Assembly (NCBI GenBank): GCA_033439265.1 | Contig: JAVTVX010000024.1 | Coordinates: forward strand, 16,414,501-16,478,500 | DNA: 64,000 nt | Direction: 5' to 3' | Origin: Dillenia suffruticosa | Lineage: Eukaryota > Streptophyta > Magnoliopsida > Dilleniales > Dilleniaceae | Shown: positions 46,190 through 58,948 of the stretch, piece after piece | Layout of the letters: each line of letters starts with the position of its first letter | How positions within the stretch are numbered: position 1 is the stretch's first letter | The notes under the pieces: generated by a model | Databases searched by the model: none | Told to the model about the DNA's origin: nothing | Seen by the model: only the letters and a program-made list of their open reading frames with translations | Program-made: the position numbers and the translations under genes

Positions 46190-47900
46190 CTATTCTGACA
46201 CTTGTCATAACAGTTGGAGCATGTTCAACATTCAGAGAGTTAGAAAAGTGTCGGTAAAAATTAATCTTTTATCATCAATAGCAAAGAGTTAGTAAAAGTT
46301 ATTACTTTTATCATCACCTACTACACAAAGGGTCAGTAAAAGTTATTACTTTTATCGTCACCTAGTATACAAAAAATGTTACTACCTTTATCATCACTCA
46401 ATATAACCATTAAGAATTGTTATAATAATTTATTATCCCTAATCACATAACACATATGTTAGAAAATGTTATTATTTTTATTATCGGTATATATAAATGT
46501 TAGTAAATATTATTACAATACTATCGTCTCTTACCACATAGAAAATGTTAATACTTTATCGTCACTTACTATAACTGTTAATAATTGTTATTTTATTTAT
46601 TGTCGGTAAATATAAAACCAGATATGTTAGGAAATGTTACAATTTTTTTTTGTCGATTATGATAAAGGTTAGTAAATATTACAACTTTACCGTCTGTTAC
46701 AGAATTATTGAGTTATCAAATATTACTATTTTTATTGTTGCTTATAGAATTATTGGTTAGTAAATATTACTACTTTTATTGTCGAATTGTTGGGTTAATA
46801 CATATTACTATGTTTTATTGTCGCTTAGCATATGTTGCTTACAAAGTTGTTATTTATTGTCGTCAGTAATCACATAATTTAGAAAATGTTACTACTCTTT
46901 TGAGTCGGTTATCACAAGAGTTAGTAATTATTACTGCTTTTAGAAAATGTTACATCTATTTATTGTCACTAATCACAGAATACGTATGTTAGGAAATGTT
47001 ATTACTTTTATTATCGGTATATACAAATATTAGTAAATATTACTACAATACCATCGTCTCTTATCACATAGAAAATGTTGATACTTTATCGTCACTCACT
47101 ATAACCGTTAATAATTGTTATACTATTTATTATTGATAAATATAGAACTAGATATGTTACGAAATGTTATAATTTTTTTTGTCGGTTATGATAAGTGTTA
47201 GTAAATATTACAACTTTACCGTCGCTTGCAGAATTATTGAATTAGTAAATATTATTACTTTTATTATTACTTACAGAATTGTTGGGTTAGTAAATATTAC
47301 TACTTTTTATTGTCGCATAAAAAGTTGTTACTTATTGTCGTCGGTAATCATATAACTTAAAAAATGTTACTACTCTTTTGGGTCGGTTATCACAAGGGTT
47401 TGTAATTATTACTACTTTTATTCTCGTTTAGCATATATATTAGGATATGTTAGTACATTTTATCATCAAACACGTAAGTGATAGGAATTGTTAGTATTAT
47501 ATATTTCGGCAACATATGTTAAAAAATGTTACTATTTTATTGTTAATAAATATTACTACTTTATCGTTGGATAGAGAGGCGCGTGGGTTAGCCGCAGAGA
47601 GAGTGTTATAGAAAAATTACAATTGTGGGTTAAAAAAGAGTTTGCAAATATTACTTATAGTGTTACCATTTGCATATGTCAATACAAGTTACTAATCGGT
47701 TACGATACATGTATGAAGAAATGTTATTACTTTTATCGTCCATGAAAAAAAAGGGTTAGAAAATAATTTTTTCATTACATGAGTTTAAATTCTTAGGTTA
47801 TCACATATCTAGTATACAATGGTCACAAAATGTTATGTTGCTATCGGTTTGTTTATAAAAGGGTTCCAAAAAATTATTAGTATAAAATACCGTATCTTAG
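46190..47900. repeat. Higher-order TTAGTAAATATTAC array
   Basis: Degenerate units built from TTAGTAAATATTACTACTTT, ATYGTCGC and GAAAATGTTA. A segment of about 530 bases is tandemly duplicated (ATACTTTATC at 46551 and 47081, with matching context for several hundred bases). It lies just past the 3' end of the TNPA-like gene, where the subterminal binding-site region of a CACTA element is expected. No terminal CACTA motif with target duplication was found, so the element edge is unknown. Confidence 0.65.
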
Positions 47901-48249
47901 GAAATGAAGTACATTTTATATCATTATCATTGGAATATACATGATAATGGTATCGACACTATAAATTATAGAAAGTACAAAAGTAATAAACATAATCCCG
48001 GATACTATAAGACAAAGAAACAGATTGTAAGTTCCGAACAACTACAAATCTTCATATCTACTGAAATGAAATGTTTATGCCAAAAATGTTGACTTCGATC
48101 ACCAAAAAAATTCCAGCATTCGTAGCATCTGTAACAGTTTGAGGATCCAACATTCGTGATGTGGTATCATTATATTCAGTAGTAATGAAATGAATATAAT
48201 TATATAGTATATTATAAAAACTTGTAAATTAAAATATTACCTTTCGGGA

Positions 48250-49933
48250 TGGACTCACATGGTGATAATGATGATGGTTGGTCTCTATATGCACTGCCAA
48301 CATTTAGTATTTGAGGAAACTAACAATACAAATACAAATAATTTATATTATTGTTCAAATATAAAAGTAAAAATAGTTAGATTATGGTAAGAAATAAAGA
48401 AATAATATTTGTACCTCAACACCAGCAATGGGCCTTGCTTTATTAATGAAGTTCGATAATTCATCTTGTTGTCCACTTCCAACATGCAAATCAACATGCA
48501 TAAGAACATTGCTCACCAAATTAGTAAAATTTTGATTTTGTTCCATTAATCGTTCTATCATAATAGTCATGTGTTTGTTTTTAGATTTGCTTGAATGCTG
48601 CCGTTGTGATAGAGTTGTAACTTTCCCAATACATCTGATTCTTCCTCTTGAATTAGGCCCTTTAACTTTAGATATGATATCAATTTTCTAAAATAAATTT
48701 GAACTTTTTACTTACCCTTCTTCACTCTCAGTATGTTCTATTCCACTCTTCATCATTTTCTATGTGAGAGAAGTAAATGAATCAAATGTGAATGTTATAA
48801 ACATATCAATTGAAAATACATAGAAATAGTCATTCACACCATAATTTCTGATACTTTCAAAGAAACTAAACTTCCATCTAATCTGATTCTACTTGTAATA
48901 TAAAGTTTAGCTCAACAAGGTTTTGTCTCAAATTGTATTATCTGATAAAATGGTTTAGTTTGTAATATTATGTAAACAAAAATAATTACAAATAAAATAA
49001 TATATGAATTGTCTATATCTTCTCATGTATGAGTTTGACAAATAACTTAAATCCTAAGCAATGTGGATCCCTTAACTTTACACGACATTCTAAATTTTTT
49101 CTACTAATTTCCTAAAGAGAAAAAAGTATTAGAGTATAAGTAAATTTCAAATAAATTTTCTACCACAGAGAAAAAAGTAAAAGTAGTAAGAGAAATTGTT
49201 AACTTCTACCTTCCCTTTATCACTTAACCAAAAAGTAATAAGGTCCTTGTACTGATTTGGATTAACCCTTTCATCTTCCATTCTCTTGATATTTTTATCT
49301 ATTCCAAGTAAATTATCGAACCATTTTGATTTGAGAGTATTTTTAAAACTCTTCCATTTGTCACAAAAATTTGCAATAACTCATTTTTTAGTGTCATCTC
49401 TGAATGGCTTGAAAGTAATCTTTAACTACAATGTAAGAAAAAAAATTAGATATATTAATTTTCATCTATGTCATGATCCGATTAAGTAATAAGACTAGAT
49501 ACCTATACAATTTTTCACATATTCTCTTTATACTCTATTGGCATGTCATGCCAAGTTGTATAGTTTATTGGAGCAATGGAATGTCCTCTTATTATAGAGT
49601 CAAGAAATCTGGTGAAAATCGTACCATCGATTCCTATTGATTGATTTAATCAGTTCATTTCAATCACCATACGTTTCTCTTTTTCTAAATCCCAAATATC
49701 TTGATAGCGGGTTGAGTCTCTAAATTTTTTTTGACAACCGGTGAAAATAAAAAATAAAAAATGGATAACATATTAATTACATAAAAATATATTATAAAAA
49801 TGAAATGATGTATTTTTAAACATAAACATAAACCAAACAAACATAGGATATCATCTTGGAATGATTGGCCTTCTTTAGACTCAACTTGTTTTTCGGATAG
49901 TTCTGATTCTTTGTGGTCAGCTATAATGGTCAT
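48250..49933 (-). pseudogene. TNPA-like CACTA transposase protein, decayed
   Basis: Minus-strand remnant downstream of TNP2. Recognisable parts: MTIIADHKESELSEKQV near 49930; a segment near 49420-49210 reading LKITFKPFRDDTKK, then WKSFKNTLKSKWFDNLLG and NPNQYKDLITFWLSDKGK; and near 48660-48410 PNSRGRIRCIGKVTTLSQ followed by MIERLMEQNQNFTNLVSN and a Val/Glu-rich end. The middle segment fits the plant Ptta/En/Spm transposase family, which in CACTA elements binds the subterminal repeats. The segment before 49420 is preceded by TTTTTTTTCTTACATTGTAG, a plausible intron acceptor, so at least two exons are likely. Internal stops are present. The assignment rests on short motifs, so confidence is moderate. 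Confidence 0.6.
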
Positions 49934-51839
49934 TTTTCATTTATTTTGTTCCATATTTTAAAAAAACTTGAGTGAGATTCGTTGAAAAAATTTGGTTGAA
50001 AATATCCAATAGGAATGAGATTTTGTTTGAATTAGAAATTTTGAGAGATGTGAGAGAGAAGAGTTTTTGAAGAGAATGAGAAGTTTGGATGTTTCTGGAG
50101 GGAGGGAGGGAGGGTTTATACTATATATATTCGGAGGGAGAGGGAGGGAGGGTTTATAATATATATATTTAGTTTATCGCCAAACAAATTTTTCCAAACC
50201 CACAATTTTCCCCTCTTTTTCACACTTTTGGTTTTTAAATTTTTTGTTATTATATTTTGTTTACCCTTTTTTTAGTTTTATTAATTAACAAAAGATTTTT
50301 ACCCCTATTACTATATAACTACATCAAGTACTAGTAAATACTACTATTATATTACTACAATATATAAATAAGATGACTATTAATAAATATTACTACTATA
50401 TTACTATATGTTACTATATTTCTTATGTTATTATTACTACATTTTTACATAATTTTATGTTTACATAATTCATATGATTATATTATTTAAAATAATAATA
50501 TTAATTATATCATCAAACTTAATTTATATTTTAAATTTTTTATAATTAAGAAATGTGAGTTCACAACCCACGGTGGAGATATGGTTGGATGCATTGCAGA
50601 TGATGAGTATGAGTTATTTAAAATAATAATATTAATTAGATATGTTAATCTATATTTTATATTTTAGATTTTATAATTAAGAAATATGATAATTAAAGAA
50701 TATAACTAATATAATGATATAATTTTGAAAATTGATTGCATTGATAATATAGTTGTTATGTTAATATAATTAATTATATGATATTTAATATTATTTATTT
50801 TATCTTAGTATGATTATTGATGGAAAAGTAGGAAATCAAATTCAAAATCTAAAATCCAAATGACTTGTTTTGTCAATTCAATAGCATTCCATTTGCATTT
50901 AGCAAACTCTACAATAACATTCCATTTGTCAATTTAGGAACATTATTGAAATTATTTAAATTACTAATAATTTTATGTAAAATAATAATAATAAAAAACT
51001 AAAAAAATTAAATGAAATATGAAGAAAATTAAGGAGGCCTTCCCAACTTAACTCAAACTCCTATTCTTATACCATTAAAACTTTTCTATGTACTATGTAC
51101 TGTACCATTAAATCTATTATAACAAGGTGCATTTAAAGCAAATGTAACCCTACCTCGCTAACATTATTTAAATTTAATAATTATTTGATATTAGTAATAC
51201 AATATGATTATTTAAATTAATAACTTTATTTGAATCACTAATATTAAAATATTTAGTAATATTAATATTGATAATTAATTAAGTTGTATAACATAATAAT
51301 ATTATATTATAGTAATATAATGGTAATAATATTACCATTAAAATTGATAATCATAATTATAATAAATTTATAAATTTAAATTATGAAGCAATATAATTTA
51401 TAGTTGTATTATATCAGCCGAACAACATACTCAGGTTTATGTTTCAAGTCAAGTCAACGCGTTGTATTATATCGGGGTTTATATTTCAGGTTAAAACAGT
51501 GCTAAATGTTGAAAATCTATCCGCGTCTTTTTTCCTTCATTTACAAATTTATTGGGATGCATTAATTTTTTACCGGGTTTTAAAAATTTTTGACCGCCTT
51601 CTTTTCTTTTTTTTTTCTTTAATGAATAGTTATAGTTTGGAATGTAATAGTTATAGTGAATACCCTCTTTGTTCTTTTAACATATGTTTCCAAAGTTTAA
51701 CATGTGTTATTTTCCCATTAGGTTAGTAATGTCATTTTCAAGAGTTGTTATGTTCGTTTATACAAACAGATAATGTAACATTATTTTCCAGTTTATAAAA
51801 ATTTTATACAGTTTTTAAAAAATTTTATAGTATTATTGC
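49934..51839. other. Intergenic part of the TNPA/TNP2 region, AT-rich
   Basis: At 50098-50170 GGAGGGAGGGAGGGTTTATA occurs twice next to TATATATATT. At about 50484 and 50625 an AATAATAATATTAATTA..TTATAATTAAGAAAT segment is duplicated. Nothing coding is recognised. Confidence 0.5.
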
Positions 51840-52600
51840 CTTACCACTTCTCATGAAATATAGTTGCACTTGTTATTTGTTTTAAATCACTTGTTATCAT
51901 TTTTTACTATTTGTTATCGTTTCTTACCATACCATATTATACAAATTTTACAGAATTATTATGTTAGCAATCCTAAAATACACTTGTAGGTTGTTACCAT
52001 TTATTATTTGTTATTTGTTATAAATCACTTTTTTATCACTTATTACCATATTCTACACGATATAAAAAGTACTTGTTACCGGTTGTTAAAAATCATTTGT
52101 TAATGTTATCATGCCATATTATATAAATTTTATATAATTATTGCCTACCGTTTGTTAAAAATCCCTTATTACCATATCATATTATACAAATTTTATACTA
52201 TTATTACAATAACGTGTTACCATTTGTTAATTGATATACATTTATTCCCATAATTTGTTACCATTTATTGTTAAAAAAACATTTGTTACCACTTTTTACT
52301 ATGTTATATAATATAAATTTTATATAATTATTGTCTTACCACTTGTTTCGTTGGAGCAATTGTCAAATGCACTTGTTACCATTTATTCTTAGTTATCTAT
52401 CACTTGTTACCATGCAGATAGATAATAAAAGCTACAATTTGTTATTTGGTATAAATCACTTGTTATCATTTGTTACCATTGTTACTGTGTAGATAAAGAA
52501 TAAAAGTATTTGTTACCATTTGTACCAAGAAGAATCTCAAATGCACTTGTATTACAATATAATAAAAGTACTTATTATTACTACTTCTTACCATACTATA
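51840..52600. repeat. Array of CACTTGTTACCATTTGTTA words
   Basis: Degenerate repeats of ACTTGTTACCATTTGTTAT and AATCACTTGTTATCA, with TATTATAYAAATTTTATA recurring between them at intervals of roughly 100-150 bases. It lies directly downstream of the TNP2 stop. It may be the subterminal region of an element or a regulatory spacer. Confidence 0.6.
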
Positions 52601-52714
52601 TCACTACACATGATATAAAGAAAAATGAAAGTAGAGTAATTAAAAATATAAAAATATAAAAATATAAAAGATAAATGTGTAAAGAAAATTACATTTCATA
52701 TGTATATGTATCAC

Positions 52715-55700
52715 ATCCTACTCTATCAACATCACATCATCATTTATTTCTATTGATACATTTCCTTGATCTTCATCTACATTAGCCCCCCTCACCTGAC
52801 TTGAGGGGTTACTTTCTGAATTCATATGTTGATTTATCACTGTATCACTCATGTCAAATCCATCTCTAACTTTCACATGTTTTACAACAATCCATCCTTT
52901 ATGTCTTTCGTCTGTTACATAAAATACCTTCTTTGCTTGGGATGCCAACACATAAGGATCATCTAACCAATCAACACCTGTATGATTGAGATAAGAGAAA
53001 TTGACAAGTGTTAAACCAAATCTATCATTCTTACATCTCCGTTGTAGGTCGACCCAATCACATTGAAATAAAACAAACGTATACATTCCATTATAGTTTA
53101 TTTCAATGATTTGTCATCAAATAATTAACTTTATCTTGAACGGACCTTTTATCCTTCGTACTTGCATAACTAATATATCAACTACTATCACCACTTATGA
53201 ATTCTGAGTTTGAAGGCATTTCTCACAATTTCTTAAATGGAATCGATATCCATTAATTATATAGCCATTGTAATTTCTAACCAATAAATCTGATCCACAA
53301 GCGATCCGTTTAATTTCATCTCTAATCTCTGTGGTATATTTTGGAATCGTAACCTGAAAGAAGAAATCATATAAAAAAATAAATAAGAAAATTAGCACAG
53401 AAAAAAATATTGATATATATTGAAAAGTTTAAATATTGATATACTTACACGATGAGTAAACCAGCTACTGAAATCATTACTGTGAAGTTTGTCAATTTGA
53501 AAAGTATTTAACTTTTCCCATAATTTATTCTTTGAACATGTATATGTTCCCTTCATATGAACATGAACATTATATGATATTACATTACAGTTTAATATTT
53601 ATAAATAAATATATGAGAATGTTGACTTACAGTTTAAAGGACGCAAGTGAGTTACTATTAAATAGTATATATCTATGGCATTGCTCCAATGATTTCTGAT
53701 CCAGACGAATTTGAAATATCCTTTTTTTTGTCTTTTAGTAGATCTATGCGTCCTTATTCCCAAAGATCTTCCAATAGTTATTAAAGTTGACTCATCTTCT
53801 CTATATATAATCTGGTTGTCATTAAATCTTGTTTCAACTCTATCTAAATATCTTGAATAAAACAGCAAGCACTCATTTGTTATATACCCTTCTACGATGG
53901 AGCCTTCAGGTCGTGCTCTATTACGAACCTAGGACTTCAGTTAAAGCAAGTATCTGCATGCATGGATATATATTGCAGTAAGTTAACTTAAATAAAATGA
54001 GCATCATTATTAAATAAATAAGTTTTGAAAATAATATAAACCTTTCAATTGGATACACCCACCTGTATGTGACTGGTCCACCGATCCTTGTTTTAGTTGT
54101 CATGAACACGATTAAGTGTATCATACTAGTAAAAAATGAAAGGGGAAAAATCTTTTCAAGTTCACACATAATTTGTGGACCTAATGCCTCCAATTGCTCA
54201 AGTTCTCGTGGGTCAAGGACCCTACAGTACAGACATTTAAAAATGCTACATATTTTAATGATAACACGGCTCACATTCTCAGGCAATGATCCCCGAATTG
54301 CTATAGGAATAAACTCTTGCATTAAAATGTGACAGTCATAACTCTTTAGTCCTATTAACGTCCGCTGCTTCAATTGAACACATCTGGAGATGTTAGTAGA
54401 GCATTTGTCAGGAAGTTTTAAATTCATCAAAATCTTAAAAAATGCATCTTTCTCTTACAAGGTCATTTGGTAACATACTTTAGGTAAAAATATATTTGTA
54501 AACTTTGATCTACGTAGGTGTAGATCTTTTCTTATTCTAATATCTTCAAGATCAAGTCTAATCATATAATTATCCTTAGACTTTTCTTCTTGCTCCAGAA
54601 TTGTACCAACAATTGTATCAAAATAATTTTTCTGTGTATGCATTATATCAATATTATATCTAATTAAAATATTTTCCTAATATTGCAAATGAACAATATG
54701 CTCTTTTTTTTTCCATCCATGCATATATTGGGACTTGTTAAGTCAGTCTCATCTATTTTTCACAACACATCAACCTCAGATCTTTGTTTAGCAGCAATTC
54801 CTCTATTCCATCAAAAGAATATTTATCATACCTGAATGGATGAGTTAAGTCCAACCATCTTCGATGTCCCATATAACAATACTTCTGGTCATGACATAAC
54901 CACTATGAACATGTATATATCCACATACTGGACATACAAATCTTCCTTTAGTACTCTATCCAGAAAGATTAGCATATACAAAGAAGTCATTAATGGTCCA
55001 TAAGAGTGCGGCATGCATTTTAAATCTTTCCCTAAGTGAAGAATGATAAGTATCTACTCCTTTATTCCATAATTCTTTCAGTTTTTCATCAATGGTTGTA
55101 TGTAGACATCTATGTTGTTGTCGGGACTTCTAGGACTAGGAATAAGTAATGTGAATATAAAGTTTATAGATTTTATACACAACCAAGGAGGGAGATTATT
55201 TGGTATCATAAGCACGGGCCAATTGCTATGTGTAACATTCATTGTTTTAAATGGATTAAAACCATCTACTGTCAGCCCTAATCGAATATTTTTTGGATCA
55301 GAAGAGAAGTTAGGGCATAGCGTATCAAACTATTTCCATACAGGAGAATATGCTGGGTGTCTTAGGAGTCCATCTTTTATTCTCTTATCATGACACCATC
55401 TCATCAAAGAAGCAATTTCAGCACATGAAAATAGTTTATGCAATCTAGAAATCAAAGGAAACCATCTCAATATTTTAACAGGTTTTTTTTTTTAATAACA
55501 TGATTTGCATCACCATTTGGTTTCCATTTAGAAACACCACAGACATAACATGCATCATCGTTAGCTCTATGTTTCCAATACAACATACAATTATTAGAAC
55601 AAGTATGTATTTTCTCATATCTCAACCCTAAATCTAAAATAATTTTCTTCACTTCACGGTAACTATTTGACAATATGTTTTCATGAGTCAACAATTCTCC

Positions 55701-56287
55701 TAAGAACTGTAAGAATAATGAAAAAGATTTGTTAGTCCACCCACATAAATACTTTAAATGATATAAGTACACAATAGTTGTAAACATACCATATTTGGAT
55801 TTTGGATATCACAGTTTTTTAGCTTTCTCAAGTAATTCAACAAACTTATCTGATATTTAAGTCGAATTCGAAGTTGAAGTTGTAGTTAAAGTTGATGCAT
55901 TCACCTTAGATGGATAAGAATAAGAAGTTGGTATGGATGGTGGTAAATGTGTGAATGTATCATGTAACATGCCAAACATATCATGATCAAAAAGATTATC
56001 ATCTAGGTTCGATACGGATGCATGAGATGTATGAGATGTAAATTTTTCATTACTCTCTTCATGATATATCAAGTTATTATAACCACATTGAAACCAATAT
56101 TGTAACAAGTGATTGAAAACCGTGTGTATAGCAAATCTCAAAGTGTTGAAACATTTGACACAAGAACACGATATCTTCCCATCCATGGATTGAAATTTGC
56201 ATATGCAAATTCAAAAAATGTATTAATTCCACTGATATAATTATCACTTGCTCTTGATTTACAATACATCCACGATTTGTCTATCAT
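52715..56287 (-). pseudogene. CACTA TNP2-type transposase, decayed
   Basis: Minus-strand transposase of the En/Spm (CACTA) superfamily, which cuts element ends. Start region: MIDKSWMYCKSR near 56287, then CVKCFNTLRF. Transposase core: LYHLKYLCGW and KKIILDLGLRYEKIHTC with CYVCGVSKWKP (55787-55470); WSHDKRIKDGLLRHPAYSP to NLPPWLCIK (about 55400-55170); and ALLWTINDFFVYANLS near 55010. DUF4218-type part: GLKSYDCHILMQEFIPIAIR and IGGPVTYRWVYPIERF (54430-54040). DUF4216-type C-terminus: KCLQTQNSGV near 53210 and VLFQCDWVDLQRRCKND to PYVLASQAKKVFYVTD (53080-52890). It is collinear over 3.5 kb, with several frameshifts, stops and possible introns (for example 53920-53870), so it is probably not functional. 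TNPA-like sequence follows downstream in the same orientation. Confidence 0.85.
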
Positions 56288-56904
56288 ACAATTATAAAAA
56301 CCAACAAAGAAATAAATGATAAATGGGAACGGCAAGAGAATTGTAGAAATAAACCTAAAACACAGAAGAAAATAATTGAAATAAATAGGAAAATCTATTT
56401 ACTTGGCAATTTGATTAATGACGCCCTAAATCTAAATAAAAAAGTTAACAAATATTGGGGGGAAACTATTGAGCACCAATTTAGTTGGCACAAAGAAATG
56501 GCGCCAAAGAGGAGGATGGTTAAGGGATGACGCCAAAGAGGAGGACACGAAGTATAGAGGAGATTTGGTGCCAAAGAGGAGGAAGAGAGGAAGAGAGAAG
56601 AAAGAGGGAGCGCCAAAGGGGAGGAAGAGAGGAAGAGGGGCATGTTTTTAATTGATTTTTTGTAATACATAGTTTTATTTAATATTATATATTCATAAAA
56701 AAAAATGTATTTATGACACTATATAATATAATTTAATAATTTAATATAATTAAACATTGTATATAATAAAATTAGTAACATAATTTAATAATTTTATATA
56801 ACAAAAATAGTAATATAATTTAATAATATACATTATTTATATTAATAATATTAATATTTTGTAATTTAAAATAATAAAATTATTATTTTAAAATACGGTC
56901 TGAT
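56288..56904. other. TNP2 upstream region
   Basis: Contains the GCGCCAAA-type repeat described separately and, at 56680-56880, AT-rich low-complexity DNA. No gene is recognised; the purine-rich frames at 56469-56651 arise from GAGGA repeats. Confidence 0.5.
56501..56617 (-). promoter_or_regulatory. Four E2F-like GCGCCAAA repeats upstream of TNP2
   Basis: Plus-strand words GCGCCAAA (56501), ACGCCAAA (56530), GTGCCAAA (56568) and GCGCCAAA (56610), each followed by GAGGAGGA or GGGAGGA. The perfect ones read TTTGGCGC on the minus strand, which fits the E2F consensus TTTSGCGC. They lie about 210-330 bases before the TNP2 ATG. This could be a regulatory cluster or only a short tandem repeat. Binding is inferred. 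Confidence 0.4.
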
Positions 56905-57110
56905 CGTTGAGCTGCAGGGGCCCCGTGATTGCGCCGCACAGGCATTTGTGGGCGTGCTTGCCTACTTGGCTGAGCCGCACGGGAATCGGCAGTTGTGTTG
57001 TGCAGGCAGTTGCGCGCACAAGCATCTATGCACGCCCTCGCATGCGCTACTGCACGCTTGCAAGCACGGTTGGGCCGCACGGGCATCGGCGGCTATGCCG
57101 CACAGAAGGA
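56905..57110. repeat. GC-rich minisatellite island upstream of TNP2
   Basis: GC-rich block with GCCGCACAGGCATTT, GAGCCGCACGGGAATCGGC and GGGCCGCACGGGCATCGGC variants (near 56932, 56973 and 57073). Frames over it have no family resemblance. It matches in style and relative position the island at 9744-10080, which also lies upstream of a TNP2 fragment. Confidence 0.65.
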
Positions 57111-57285
57111 CAAATTTTCATATTCAAAATGGAATATGAAACAAAAAAATTGCACCAATCAATCATTCATACATTCATACATTTTCATATTCTACATATT
57201 CACTCATATATAAGTGAATTAAACAAAAAAAAAATTGAAAAAACATAGCATTACAACTAAAAACATATGAGAAAACAATGGGAAA

Positions 57286-58948
57286 TTATGGAAATTGAAA
57301 TTTGGGTCTGAATCTTTTGGCTTTACGAGAAGGTGATCTATCTTCTCCACTTGCAGCAACAGAAGAAGCTCTTCCGGTTGCAATAGAAGAGGATGGTGCT
57401 GGAGTAGCATGTGGAGCAGTAGAAGAGGATGGTGGAGCAGCAGAAGAGGATGGAGCACCAGATCTCCTAATAATATCTAGAAGATTACAAAGATTAGAAT
57501 CCCTAGTTCTGGGAGGAGAAAAGGGAGGAGAAAATGAAGTGGTGGGAGGAGAACCAAATGGCTGAATTGGAGGAGAAAATGAAGTTGGAGGAGGAGAACC
57601 AAATGGTCACGAGATAAACGGGTACACAGAGCTCTGAGGTGCAGAAGAGGAAGAAAGTGTAGAAGGTCTTCTTGTTGGTCTCCTTACATCACTGGTCATC
57701 TGCATCAACTCACATAAAATAACTTTATGTTGGATTTCAATTCGTTCGTGAAATTGTTCATTCAATTGACCAAAACTCTCTTTTATTTCTCGAACTTCCC
57801 TTTTAACTTCTGTCATTTTCATTTGAAAATCTCCCATTTCCCTCCTAACTTCACCAAATCTGTCATCAACAACATCCATAAACCTTGTTTTCATACTGTT
57901 AATACATTCAAAGAGTGCAATCCATCTAGAATTGTCAATCTCCTCATTCACTTGTGTCTCATTCAGTTATGGCTCTTGTGGCTCTGCTACTTCTGCTTCT
58001 TCTGCTTCTCCCTGTTCTCCTTGTACATCTTCTGCCTATACGTCTTTTGCCTGTACCTCTGCTTCTCCCGTCTCCCATTCTGCACCTCTTTTTTTTTTAA
58101 GATTGATCCAAATACCATGCTCAAAAATCCAAGAAGCTTTATGTATGATTCTTTCATTTATGCAATTTGTACTATTTAATTGCAGATAGCTTTCCTTTCT
58201 TAAATTTATTCCTTGACTTTTTAAATTCCCCAAACCATACTGCAATATATCAAATTATTTGAAAAAGCTCTTCTTGTGCTGATCATAAAGTAGGGAATCA
58301 AAAAATGAAATTCTGGATTTTTTCTCTCTATTATCCGTGCCATTAATTAAAAATCATCACGAGTAATAGAAGAATAATTTTCTCCACGGGGCTTAAAAAT
58401 GTGTATTACTAAGAAGTGAAGAATTCTTGCATGAAAACTTAAATCTGTAGCATTTACCCTAAAACTTTGTAAACTGTTATCATTAAAAACTATTTGAGCA
58501 TCCATTAATATGTCAGTTTTCAAATAACGAGCACATTCTTCATATTCAAGCCATTGAATATCCCCCTCATTCCAAATCATTATCGGATTTACTTCTATTT
58601 TTTGTTCATGAAAATAAGTTTCGAAAGCATACGACCGAATTTTATCATCAGTAACATTATCATATTGACCATGAATTTCTTCCATATTGTTATAAAAAAC
58701 TCTCACTGCAAACTCAAAAATCTTTTTACTTGGATTAACAATCCAAGAAGGACAGATATGTTTTATAAAACTTGTGTACATAAAATCTGTATTATCTAAA
58801 AAATATCAATCTATTAAACAACCATATGTAACATTTCTATCAAAATATACCTCCTCAAATATTTTGCTTTTTATGAAAGAAGGAATGTCTTTCCTGTTGT
58901 ATTTTCTCGTTCAATCATGACTACTTTCCCTTTTCGTGAATACGCCAT
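57286..58948 (-). pseudogene. Plant transposon protein, copy 1 (better preserved)
   Basis: Minus-strand gene starting at ATG 58948 (MAYSRKGKVVMIERENTTG), with an early frameshift near 58890. Then comes a 144-codon open block (58781-58347): CPSWIVNPSKKIFEFAVRVF, YAFETYFHEQKIEVNPIMIW, and FRVNATDLSFHARILHFLVI followed by RGENYSSITRDDF. Downstream, a coiled-coil-like charged segment reads FGEVRREMGDFQMKMTEVKR (57840). The tail is Ser/Pro-rich with duplicated PFGSPP-type repeats and ends in a basic SRKAKRFRPK that could be a nuclear signal, stopping at 57286. It is homologous over its length to 19960-21084. It resembles an uncharacterised plant transposon-associated family; the function is unknown. 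At least two frame breaks make it a pseudogene unless introns explain them. Confidence 0.6.

Noticed and set aside
46190..47900. Possible CRISPR-like or regular repeat-spacer array
   Set aside because: Units are degenerate, variable in length and part of a 530-base duplication in plant DNA; there are no uniform spacers or cas genes.
55112..55393. Plus-strand 93-codon frame
   Set aside because: Antisense to the conserved TNP2 core on the minus strand.
57302..58189. Plus-strand Glu/Gly-rich and Phe/Cys-rich frames
   Set aside because: Antisense shadows of the transposon-protein gene on the minus strand.
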